Of a DNA stretch of 39,584 nucleotides, positions 33,054 to 39,584 are shown one piece after another. Numbering within the stretch: position 1 is the first letter of the stretch; each line of letters starts with the position of its first letter. The position numbers and the translations under genes were made by a program. Below the pieces are notes generated by a model. That model saw only the letters and a program-made list of their open reading frames with translations, searched no databases and was not told the DNA's origin. The stretch is from positions 1 to 39,584 of the forward strand of contig DATLNM010000013.1 of the NCBI GenBank assembly GCA_035536775.1, read 5' to 3'. The DNA is from DATLNM01 sp035536775. GTDB lineage: Bacteria; Actinomycetota; CADDZG01; WHSQ01.

Positions 33054-33800
33054 GTGTACGACGCAGCGCTCACGATCGACGAGCTCGCGCGTGCCGTGGG
33101 GATGACGGTGCGGACGATCCGCTCGCACCACACCCGGGGCCTGCTTCCGGCCGCTGAGCTGCGTGGGCGCACCGCTCTGTACGGCGACGAGCACGTCGCA
33201 CGCTTGCAGTTGATCAAGGAGATGCAGGCATCGGGGTTCAACCTCGCAGCCATCAAGCAACTGCTCGATTCGGCGGCGCCGGGGTCGGGCATCGAGCTGT
33301 TGCGCTTTGAGCGAGCTCTACTGGCCCCTCCGGACGACGAACAACCCGAGACGTTCGGGCCCCAAGACCTGGTGGACCTGTTCGCATCACCGACGCCGGA
33401 AGCTCTCGCGCGTGCCGAGGGGCTTGGCGTCATCTCGGCGCGTCCGGACGGCACGTATGTAGCGCCGAGTCCGGCCCTCGTCCGCGCCGGAGCGGCGGTC
33501 GTCACGATGGGTATCCCACTCGAGCGGGCGCTCGACGTGCTCGAAGAGATGATGACGGGCGCGCGCCACGTTGCGGCCGCGTTCGTCAAGCTCTTCAACG
33601 AGGAGCTGTGGGAGCCGTTCGATCGCGAAGGCCGCCCCGACGAGCGATGGTCAGAGGTGCGCTCGGCGGTCGAGAGTCTGCGCCCGCTCGGCAGTGCCGC
33701 GCTCCTTACCGTTTTCAACCGGATCATGGCCGACGAGATCGAGCAGTCGCTGGCGCGCCAGCTCGATGAAGGGATGGGCGAGAGCGCGGTCGGGGAGTGA
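33054..33800 (+). CDS. MerR family transcriptional regulator
   Basis: A 248-residue regulator with a GTG start preceded by GGGAGG. The N-terminal winged HTH is clear: LTIDELARAVGMTVRTIRSH, HTRGLLPAAELRGRTALYGD, EHVARLQLIKEMQASGFNLA, AIKQLLDSA. The remaining 150 residues form a helical effector domain (ALARAEGLGVISARPDGTYV, VVTMGIPLERALDVLEEM, VFNRIMADEIEQSLARQLDE). No metal-binding Cys cluster is present, so it is more like the organic-ligand MerR group. It is divergent from the MBL/membrane/SDR operon, which is the expected target. Confidence 0.9.
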   Translation: MYDAALTIDELARAVGMTVRTIRSHHTRGLLPAAELRGRTALYGDEHVARLQLIKEMQASGFNLAAIKQLLDSAAPGSGIELLRFERALLAPPDDEQPETFGPQDLVDLFASPTPEALARAEGLGVISARPDGTYVAPSPALVRAGAAVVTMGIPLERALDVLEEMMTGARHVAAAFVKLFNEELWEPFDREGRPDERWSEVRSAVESLRPLGSAALLTVFNRIMADEIEQSLARQLDEGMGESAVGE

Positions 33801-33827
33801 TCGACGCCGCGCCTGTCAAGAAGGGTG

Positions 33828-34817
33828 CTAGCGCGCTCCGTGCATGTGGATGCGGATGACGTTACCGGTCCGGAAATTCCGCATCTGGACCAGATCGCAC
33901 AGTTGGTTGACCATCCACAGTCCCCGGCCCCCATAGCGATTGTCGGCCGGTAGGAAACGCCCCGCGAGCGGATCCTGGATGTGCCCTCGGTCGCTGACCT
34001 CGCACACGAGCGTGGCGTCTTCCCCCCAGACGCGAAGGATCCCTGTGCCGCCACCGTAGCGAAGGCTGTTGGTCGCAACCTCGTTGACCGCGACAACCAG
34101 GGCATCGGTGCGCTCATGACTCAGCCCGGCCCCGGCTCCGCAGTGGGCCACGAAGCGCCGAACCGCCGCGAGGTCGTCGCTACCGAACGCGAGCCTGGAC
34201 GTCTCGCCACGAGGCTCGGGCAGAGGGTCGTCGAAAGGTGCGGCGGCTCGGTCCAACCCCTCGTAGTCGGCTTCGACCGTCACGCCGCCCGCGGCCTGCG
34301 CGTACGGATGCGTTCGGCGCGCCTCGTCGAGGACCTGGGGTGACAGCACGTCGGTGTCGTAGGGGCACAACAGCCACCACGGCGGGCCGCCGGCAAAGGC
34401 GAGGTTCAGCAGGGATTCGTGACGACGACACTCGGCGAGCTCTGCGGAAGAACGTTCCGGGTAGACCGGCTCGCCGATCCCCCTGAAGCCGTTCTGCACG
34501 TCTGAGCAGCGGTCGACGAACTCATGCCACGCGGGAATGATCCTCGAAGGGTTGGAACCGACGTCGGCCATGTCGGCGAACAGGACCCTGTCGGCCTCGG
34601 GGCCGAGCTCGGCCTCGAGCAAGGGGATCTTGTGAGCCTGGACGACAACGAGGACCGGTTGCTCTGCTTCGATCCCCGCCCGGATGAAGTCTCCGGTCGA
34701 GGCCACGAACTCCTCCATCCCCGTATAGAACAGAGCCTCGTGGCGGAACGCGCCGACTGGCGCACCGAAAGGCGCGACATGCTCGCTGTTATCGGCGACC
34801 GACCCATTAACGTGCAT
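33828..34817 (-). CDS. MEDS-domain anti-sigma-factor-like HATPase
   Basis: A 329-residue protein; the ATG at 34817 follows GAAGGAG by 8 bases. Residues about 25-190 are a MEDS (DcmR sensory) domain: HEALFYTGMEEFVASTGDFI, VVVQAHKIPLLEAELG, DMADVGSNPSRIIPAWHEFV, WWLLCPYDTDVLSPQVLDEA. Residues about 205-325 are an RsbW-type HATPase_c_2 kinase domain: LVVAVNEVATNSLRYGGGTG (N-box), VSDRGHIQDPLAGR (G1) and NRYGGRGLWMVNQLCDLV (G2). It would phosphorylate an anti-anti-sigma partner or titrate a sigma factor in response to a small ligand. No sigma factor or STAS gene is adjacent. Confidence 0.88.
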   Translation of the reverse strand: MHVNGSVADNSEHVAPFGAPVGAFRHEALFYTGMEEFVASTGDFIRAGIEAEQPVLVVVQAHKIPLLEAELGPEADRVLFADMADVGSNPSRIIPAWHEFVDRCSDVQNGFRGIGEPVYPERSSAELAECRRHESLLNLAFAGGPPWWLLCPYDTDVLSPQVLDEARRTHPYAQAAGGVTVEADYEGLDRAAAPFDDPLPEPRGETSRLAFGSDDLAAVRRFVAHCGAGAGLSHERTDALVVAVNEVATNSLRYGGGTGILRVWGEDATLVCEVSDRGHIQDPLAGRFLPADNRYGGRGLWMVNQLCDLVQMRNFRTGNVIRIHMHGAR

Positions 34818-35020
34818 CCCAGCGGCTCCTTCTGAATCGGAGGCTGCCGGCGGCTCAGGAAACATGGTGCCAGCCTGAAGGAGGACCTATACCCAGGGCA
34901 AGCATTCCTAGCCCCGCCCACGGAGGATTTTCCTCGCCCAAGGGTTCCACTTTTGACACACGGTGCTTGGACCTACACGATTGATTCCGCACTCGAGCGG
35001 ATACGCGATAGGGGCGATCC

Positions 35021-37303
35021 TTGGGAGATGTTGGCTCGACGGGCACGATCGCAGAAGCGACCCGCGGAACGACTCTTCCGCTGAGTACGAGCGCGACGAC
35101 TCACTTCCGCACCTGTCCTTTGTGCGAGGCGACGTGCGGACTGACGATCGACATGATCGATGGTTCCGTCGCTGGCATCCGCGGCGATGACGAGGACGTC
35201 TTCAGCCGGGGGTTCATCTGCCCCAAGGGCACCGCGGTCAAGCATCTTCACGAGGACCCGGACCGGCTCCGACGCCCCGTTACACGTGATGGCGATACGT
35301 TCCTGGAGACCTCCTGGGAAGAAGCATTCAGCCGAGTTGAGGAAGGCCTGAACGAGACGATCGCGAGATTCGGACGGGACTCGGTCGCGATCTACGTCGG
35401 CAACCCGTCGGTCCACAGTCTGTCGTTGACGGTGATGCTTCCCATGCTGCTCAAGGCGTTCGGGACCCAGAACTACTACTCGGCGGCAACCGTTGACCAG
35501 ATTCCCAAGCATGTGTCGTGCGGCTTCATGTTTGGAAATCCCCTTCTGATCCCGGTCCCCGACATCGACCGATCCGACTACCTGCTCGTCCTCGGCGCTA
35601 ACCCGTGGGTATCCAACGGGAGTCTCGCGACGGCTCCCGACTTCAGGGGACGCCTCGAGGCGATCCAACGCCGTGGGGGCAAGGTCGCCGTGGTCGATCC
35701 CCGCCGTAGTGAGACCGCGGCCGGCGCGTCCGAGCACATCCCTATCCGTCCCGGAACCGACGCGTTCTTCCTCCTCGCCATCATCGAGACCCTGTTCTCC
35801 GAGGGGCTCGACTCGGCTGACCTCCCCGAGTACATCGCCGGCGTCGAAGAAGTCAGACGGGTGTGTAAGGGATTCACGCCCGAAGCTGTCGAAGGACGCA
35901 CAGGGATCCCAGCTGAAACGACCAAGCGGGTGGCGCGTGAGCTCGCGGCCTCTCCGGCGGCGAGTGTGTACGACCGGGTCGGCGCGCATCAGCAGCGTTT
36001 CGGGACCGTCGTGTCGTGGGCGAGTGATGTCGTGACTGCGATCACCGGGAACCTCGATCGCCCCGGCGGAAAGATGTTCTCCACCCCGGCCCATGGGGCG
36101 CGCGATCCTGCGCAGCCGCGTGGCCGCGGATGGGACACGGGCCGCTTCGTGAGCCGCGTCAAGGGATACCCCGAGGCGTTCGGTCAACTGCCGGTGGCAA
36201 CACTTGCGGACGAGATCGAGACCCCCGGCGAGGGACAGGTGCGCGCGCTCATAACCATCGCGGGTAACCCGGTGCTGTCGACACCGAACGGCTCGCGACT
36301 GGAGCGCGCCATCGCCGGACTCGACCACTACATTGCGATCGATCCGTTCGTCAACGAAACAACCTGCCAGGCCGATGTGATCCTGCCGCCGCCATCCATC
36401 TTTGCGCGCGGGCATTATGACTTCGCGTTCTACGGACTGTCGGTACGAAACATCGCCAACTACAGCCCTCCCATCACCCAACCTGAGGGCCCCGACGAAT
36501 GGGAGATCCTGTCGAGGCTGTCGTTGATCGCCCTCGGTCAAGGCGCAGGCGCGGATCCAACGATCGTGGCGGGGATGGCCCTTGCGTCACTCGTGCAGAA
36601 AGCCGTCGGGCCTGAGGGTCCACTTGCGGGACGCGACCCTGAGACGATCCTCGCGGCCTGCGACGGGAGCGATCCGGTCGCTCGCATCCTCGACTTCCGA
36701 CTGCGCACTGGACCGTTCGGCGACCTCTTCGGAGTAGAGCCAGAAGCCCTTTCCCTCGCGAAGCTCAAGGGCCTGCCCCACGGCATCGACCTCGGCCCTC
36801 TCGTGCCGAGGCTTCCGAACGCCTTGAGGACCGCGTTGGGAACGGTTGACCTCGCGCCTCCGAAGATCCTCGATGATGTCGCTCATCTCCGAGCAGAGCT
36901 GAACGCGTCGGGCAACGGACTGGTCCTCATCGGAAGACGGCAGCTTCGCTCGAACAATTCCTGGATGCACAACGTCCCTTCTATGGTGAAGGGGTCGAAC
37001 CGCTGCACCCTGCTTATGCATCCCGATGATGCCGGGGCTAAGGGGATCACCGATGGGGCGATCGTGCGCATCTCGTCGCGCGCCGGGGAGGTCGAGGCCC
37101 CTGTCGAGGTCACCACCGACATGATGCCGGGGGTCGTCAGCCTTCCCCACGGCTGGGGCCATGGCCGCGCGGGAACGCGGCTGCGCGTCGCGCAGGAGCA
37201 CGCAGGGGTCTCGGCGAATGACCTGACTGACGAGCAGGTGATAGATCCGCTGTCCGGAAACGCCGTCCTGAACGGGGTTCCCGTGACGGTTCAGGTGGTC
37301 TAG
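35021..37303 (+). CDS. molybdopterin oxidoreductase (formate dehydrogenase-like)
   Basis: A 760-residue protein from a TTG start, with no Tat signal. The N-terminal 4Fe-4S site is C-x2-C-x3-C-x27-C: TCPLCEATCG (Cys32, 35, 39) and FICPKG (Cys67). The Mo/W-bis-MGD domains follow: SWEEAFSRVEEGLNETIARF, NYYSAATVDQIPKHVSCGFM, YLLVLGANPWVSNGSLATAP, GKVAVVDPRRSETAAGASEH. The C-terminal dinucleotide-binding barrel includes SRAGEVEAPVEVTTDMMPGV and SLPHGWGHGRAG. The family oxidises formate or other small substrates. No electron-transfer (FeS or cytochrome) subunit is adjacent, so it is a single-subunit or externally partnered enzyme. Confidence 0.88.
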   Translation: MGDVGSTGTIAEATRGTTLPLSTSATTHFRTCPLCEATCGLTIDMIDGSVAGIRGDDEDVFSRGFICPKGTAVKHLHEDPDRLRRPVTRDGDTFLETSWEEAFSRVEEGLNETIARFGRDSVAIYVGNPSVHSLSLTVMLPMLLKAFGTQNYYSAATVDQIPKHVSCGFMFGNPLLIPVPDIDRSDYLLVLGANPWVSNGSLATAPDFRGRLEAIQRRGGKVAVVDPRRSETAAGASEHIPIRPGTDAFFLLAIIETLFSEGLDSADLPEYIAGVEEVRRVCKGFTPEAVEGRTGIPAETTKRVARELAASPAASVYDRVGAHQQRFGTVVSWASDVVTAITGNLDRPGGKMFSTPAHGARDPAQPRGRGWDTGRFVSRVKGYPEAFGQLPVATLADEIETPGEGQVRALITIAGNPVLSTPNGSRLERAIAGLDHYIAIDPFVNETTCQADVILPPPSIFARGHYDFAFYGLSVRNIANYSPPITQPEGPDEWEILSRLSLIALGQGAGADPTIVAGMALASLVQKAVGPEGPLAGRDPETILAACDGSDPVARILDFRLRTGPFGDLFGVEPEALSLAKLKGLPHGIDLGPLVPRLPNALRTALGTVDLAPPKILDDVAHLRAELNASGNGLVLIGRRQLRSNNSWMHNVPSMVKGSNRCTLLMHPDDAGAKGITDGAIVRISSRAGEVEAPVEVTTDMMPGVVSLPHGWGHGRAGTRLRVAQEHAGVSANDLTDEQVIDPLSGNAVLNGVPVTVQVV

Positions 37304-37387
37304 CACTCGAGATCTGGGCAAAGGTCTCGATCGGGGGTCAAAGGGCGACCGTTTCAGGGCGACGGTCTGGGCGAAAGGACGTTTCAC

Positions 37388-37897
37388 ATGAAGAGATGGC
37401 TAGCGGCCGCGATGATGTTGTTGCTCCTCCCCAGCGCTGCATTCGCGGGGGGAGGCAAGAAGCAGGAGGTCTCCGGCTCCGTTGTCTTGCCGGCACCACA
37501 TCCCCAGGACCAGAACGCATGTTTCCCCGGCACCCAGCGCCGCATCGCCATGCTCACGATGGGCAACGGCAACAGCGTGTTCGGGTACGTCTTCGATGTC
37601 GACCCCGCGACGGCCGGAAAGAACTTCGTCCTCGAAGCGACAGGGGGGACCGGCACGATCGATCTCGATATCCAGTTCGTGCAGAAGTTCGGGACCCCGG
37701 ATCAGGTCGCGAGCGACCCGACCACAGCGGGAGCTCCAGCGACGGTTGATTTCGCCCACCGCGCGACCGGCGGCGAATCCGGAAAGGTTCCAGCCTCGAT
37801 GGAGAAAGCGATCGTCTGCATCTTCCCGGGGGCCGGCGGGGTGAACGCGTCGTTCACGTACACCGCGGGCGCGGGGGTGAAGATCCCCAAGTCGTAG
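37388..37897 (+). CDS. secreted two-cysteine FDVDP-family protein (copy 2)
   Basis: A 169-residue protein with signal peptide MKRWLAAAMMLLLLPSAAFA and a ribosome site AAAGGACG 6 bases upstream. The mature domain shares a sequence frame with the protein at 16761: GYVFDVDPATAGKNFVLEAT, DLDIQFVQKFGTPDQV, GGESGKVPASMEKAIVCIFP, ASFTYTAGAG, and one Cys near each end (NACFPG, IVCIF). About 30% similarity by eye. Likely a small secreted beta-sandwich; function unknown. Its stop codon sits inside a perfect hairpin shared with the convergent acyl-CoA dehydrogenase. Confidence 0.72.
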   Translation: MKRWLAAAMMLLLLPSAAFAGGGKKQEVSGSVVLPAPHPQDQNACFPGTQRRIAMLTMGNGNSVFGYVFDVDPATAGKNFVLEATGGTGTIDLDIQFVQKFGTPDQVASDPTTAGAPATVDFAHRATGGESGKVPASMEKAIVCIFPGAGGVNASFTYTAGAGVKIPKS

Positions 37898-37912
37898 CGG
37901 AGAACCGCTACG
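37893..37912. terminator. bidirectional hairpin containing both convergent stop codons
   Basis: CGTAGCGG (37893-37900) and CCGCTACG (37905-37912) form a perfect 8-bp stem with an AGAA loop. The first arm contains the TAG of the plus-strand gene (37895-37897), and the second contains the TAG of the minus-strand acyl-CoA dehydrogenase (37908-37910). GGTTTCC follows on the plus side. Probably a shared bidirectional terminator. Confidence 0.6.
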
Positions 37913-39113
37913 GTTTCCAGCGCGCGAGCTCTTCGCGCGCGATCACCATCTTGTGTACCTCGTCGGCACCGTCGACGATATGAAGCGTGCGCGCATGCGC
38001 GTACATGAGCGCGAGCGGGAAGTCGTCTGACACACCTGCTCCGCCGTGGACCTGTATGGCCCGATCGATGACCCATGTCGCGAGCTCGGCGGCGGCGACC
38101 TTGATCGCCGAGATCTCGACCCGCGCGTGATCTTTGCCTACGGTGTCCATCATCCACGCGGCCTTGAGGGTCAGGAGCCGAGCCTGCTCGATCCGGATGC
38201 GAGCTTCGGCGATCCAGTCGCGGATGATGCCCTGCTTCGCCAAGGGGATGCCGAAGGCAACACGTCCGTGGGCCCGACGGCACATCAGCTCGAGCGCGCG
38301 CTCGGCCATCCCGATGGCACGCATGCAATGGTGGATACGGCCGGGGCCCAGCCGCGCCTGCCCGATCATGAACCCGCCGCCCTCCGCGCCGAGGAGATTC
38401 CCGACCGGGACCCGCACGTTCTCGAACGCGATCTCGCAGTGGCCATGCCCCGCGTCGTAGCCGAATACAGGCAGCGTTCGGATGACCTCAACGCCCGGGG
38501 CGTCCATCGGTATCAGGACCAAGCTGTGCTGCATGTATCGGTCGGCCGCGGGGTCGCTGAGCCCAAGGAACAAACAGACCGTGCAGCGCGGGTCGGCAGC
38601 CCCGCTGGTCCACCATTTGCGGCCGTTGATGACGTAGTCGGTCCCATCGCGGTCGATCGTGCTCGCGAGGTTCGTTGGATCGGAGCTCGCGACCGCGGGC
38701 TCGGTCATCCCGAAGCACGATCGGATCTCGCCGTCGAGCAGCGGCTTCAACCACTGGTCCTTCTGCTCGTCGGTCCCGAACTCAGCGAGGATCTCCATGT
38801 TCCCTGTGTCGGGTGCAGAACAGTTCGTCGCCTCGGGAGCGATGGGGCTCCGTCCCATGATCTCGGCGAGCGGTGCATAGTCGGTGTTGTTGAGCCCCGC
38901 GCCGTGAACGTCGTCGGGAAGAAAGAGGTTCCACAACCCCCGCGCCCGGGCCTCTCGCTTCAGCTCGTCCATGATCGGCGGCTGACGATGGACGTCGTCC
39001 TGTCCCATCAATTGCTTCACGTAGACGGACTCGTTGGGATAGATGTGCTCATCCATGAAGCGGATCAGCTCTCCTTGCAGCTCCTGCGACCGCGCGCTGT
39101 CCTCGAACTCCAT
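37908..39113 (-). CDS. acyl-CoA dehydrogenase (ACAD10/11-type)
   Basis: A 401-residue flavoprotein; the ATG at 39113 follows GGAGGGAGG. Features of the ACAD fold: an N-terminal helical domain (QELQGELIRFMDEHIYPNES), FAD-binding SCFGMTEPAVASSDPTNLAS, the beta domain GRKWWTSGAADPRC and VFGYDAGHGHCEIAFENVRV, and the C-terminal helices ARLGPGRIHHCMRAIGMAER, YAHARTLHIVDGADEVHKMV. The C-terminal 'DGADEVH' is typical of ACAD10/11-like enzymes, which together with an adjacent phosphotransferase handle 4-hydroxy acyl-CoA. The predicted phosphotransferase gene follows upstream on the same strand at 39230. Confidence 0.92.
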   Translation of the reverse strand: MEFEDSARSQELQGELIRFMDEHIYPNESVYVKQLMGQDDVHRQPPIMDELKREARARGLWNLFLPDDVHGAGLNNTDYAPLAEIMGRSPIAPEATNCSAPDTGNMEILAEFGTDEQKDQWLKPLLDGEIRSCFGMTEPAVASSDPTNLASTIDRDGTDYVINGRKWWTSGAADPRCTVCLFLGLSDPAADRYMQHSLVLIPMDAPGVEVIRTLPVFGYDAGHGHCEIAFENVRVPVGNLLGAEGGGFMIGQARLGPGRIHHCMRAIGMAERALELMCRRAHGRVAFGIPLAKQGIIRDWIAEARIRIEQARLLTLKAAWMMDTVGKDHARVEISAIKVAAAELATWVIDRAIQVHGGAGVSDDFPLALMYAHARTLHIVDGADEVHKMVIAREELARWKP

Positions 39114-39229
39114 GTTCGCCTCCCTCCGAACCACGATCCTGCCGGCTCGTTGTTCTGCGCCGACATCGCCCAGTTGGCGATGCCTCTGCATCGCGATCGT
39201 CAAGACGATCGCTCGAAAATGCCTCCTAG

Positions 39230-39584
39230 CTAGATCGCGCCGACGTGCTTGCGGTCGAGGACCCAGCCACCCAGTCCGATCAGCGGCGGCACCCGCTCCC
39301 CGAAGGTCTCGAACCCCTTACCTAGCGTCTTGCCTTGCATGAACCGAGCGTGGATGCCTTCTGCGATCACCGCGAGCTTGAAGAACCCGAACGCCCAGTA
39401 ATAGTGAGTCGCTCCGACGTCTCTCCCGCTTCTCTCCGCGTAGCGCGCGACGACGGTCTCGCGCGTCGGGAACCCTGCAACCCCGGTGGCGCTGATCGAG
39501 CCGAACGAATCTTTGAACTCCGCGTTGTCGTCCTCCTGTGGCCAGTACACGAGCATCATGCCGAGGTCCGAGAGAGGGTCGCCG
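39230..39584 (-). CDS. phosphotransferase family protein (5' truncated)
   Basis: The gene runs off the right edge, so only the last 118 residues are seen. They include GDPLSDLGMMLVYWPQEDDN, a match to the acidic 'DPxxDLxxxxxYW' segment after the catalytic loop in aminoglycoside-phosphotransferase-like kinases, followed by YYWAFGFFKLAVIAEGIHAR and ending at residue DRKHVGAI. It is 116 bases upstream of the acyl-CoA dehydrogenase on the same strand. In ACAD10/11 of animals these two activities are fused; here they are two genes, expected to phosphorylate and then remove the hydroxyl of 4-hydroxy acyl-CoA. Confidence 0.82.
   Translation of the reverse strand, partial: GDPLSDLGMMLVYWPQEDDNAEFKDSFGSISATGVAGFPTRETVVARYAERSGRDVGATHYYWAFGFFKLAVIAEGIHARFMQGKTLGKGFETFGERVPPLIGLGGWVLDRKHVGAI

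Noticed and set aside
32951..34117. Upstream extension of the MBL-fold frame
   Set aside because: Low-complexity Ser/Arg sequence antisense to the MerR gene; the ribosome site at the ATG at 32950 marks the real start.
34973..36541. A 522-residue open frame on the minus strand
   Set aside because: It is antisense to the molybdopterin oxidoreductase, lacks any recognisable motif and is rich in Arg, as expected for a shadow of a GC-rich gene.

Overview
This is a GC-rich, gene-dense window that reads like the chromosome of an uncultured, aerobic or facultative Gram-positive actinobacterium. The evidence is frequent GTG/TTG starts, GGAGG-type ribosome sites, a PucR regulator, MEDS-HATPase and serine/threonine kinase signalling, a C-terminal LPVTG sorting signal, and a very high share of Sec-exported proteins. 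No rRNA, tRNA, CRISPR array, phage or intact insertion sequence was seen, so the taxon is an inference. Two genes run off the window: a beta-helix protein on the left and a phosphotransferase on the right. Layout: (1) 1-4.4 kb: a parallel beta-helix protein, a bacterial lysyl oxidase with its copper and quinone-cofactor residues in place, a convergent methyltransferase, a 49-residue membrane peptide, a truncated LysE relic, a TetR regulator and a small membrane protein. (2) 4.4-13.9 kb: a PucR regulator followed by five tightly packed genes for exported proteins (Asp-box propeller, LVIVD propeller, S15 peptidase, M14 carboxypeptidase with a C-terminal Rossmann-like domain, second LVIVD propeller). 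This looks like one extracellular protein/peptide-processing unit. (3) 14-20.5 kb: an intact LysE exporter, a GAF-adenylate cyclase-like protein, an unassigned helical protein, secreted proteins of unknown function, a small helical protein, an atypical soluble protein kinase and an acidic repeat protein. (4) 20.7-25.3 kb: a DUF4242-cyclase fusion, a short UvrA-like protein, a proline-rich membrane protein, and a 23-residue membrane peptide next to an amphi-Trp protein. (5) 25.4-29.2 kb: an LPVTG-bearing DUF3494 ice-binding-type adhesin, an SRPBCC protein, a secreted protein, a membrane-anchored CopC and a DUF2269 membrane protein that may be leaderless. (6) 29.2-33.8 kb: a three-gene operon (MBL-fold hydrolase, polytopic membrane protein, SDR) divergent from a MerR regulator, with an inverted repeat between them. 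The membrane protein carries a duplicated D..WH...G.D.....P.H motif. (7) 33.8-39.6 kb: a MEDS-HATPase protein, a stand-alone molybdopterin oxidoreductase, a second member of a two-cysteine secreted family, and an acyl-CoA dehydrogenase with an adjacent phosphotransferase (ACAD10/11-like pair). The best candidates for undescribed biology are the secreted peptidase/propeller operon, the MerR-controlled operon with the duplicated His/Asp membrane motif, the lysyl oxidase, the two-member FDVDP secreted family, and several hairpins that straddle stop codons.
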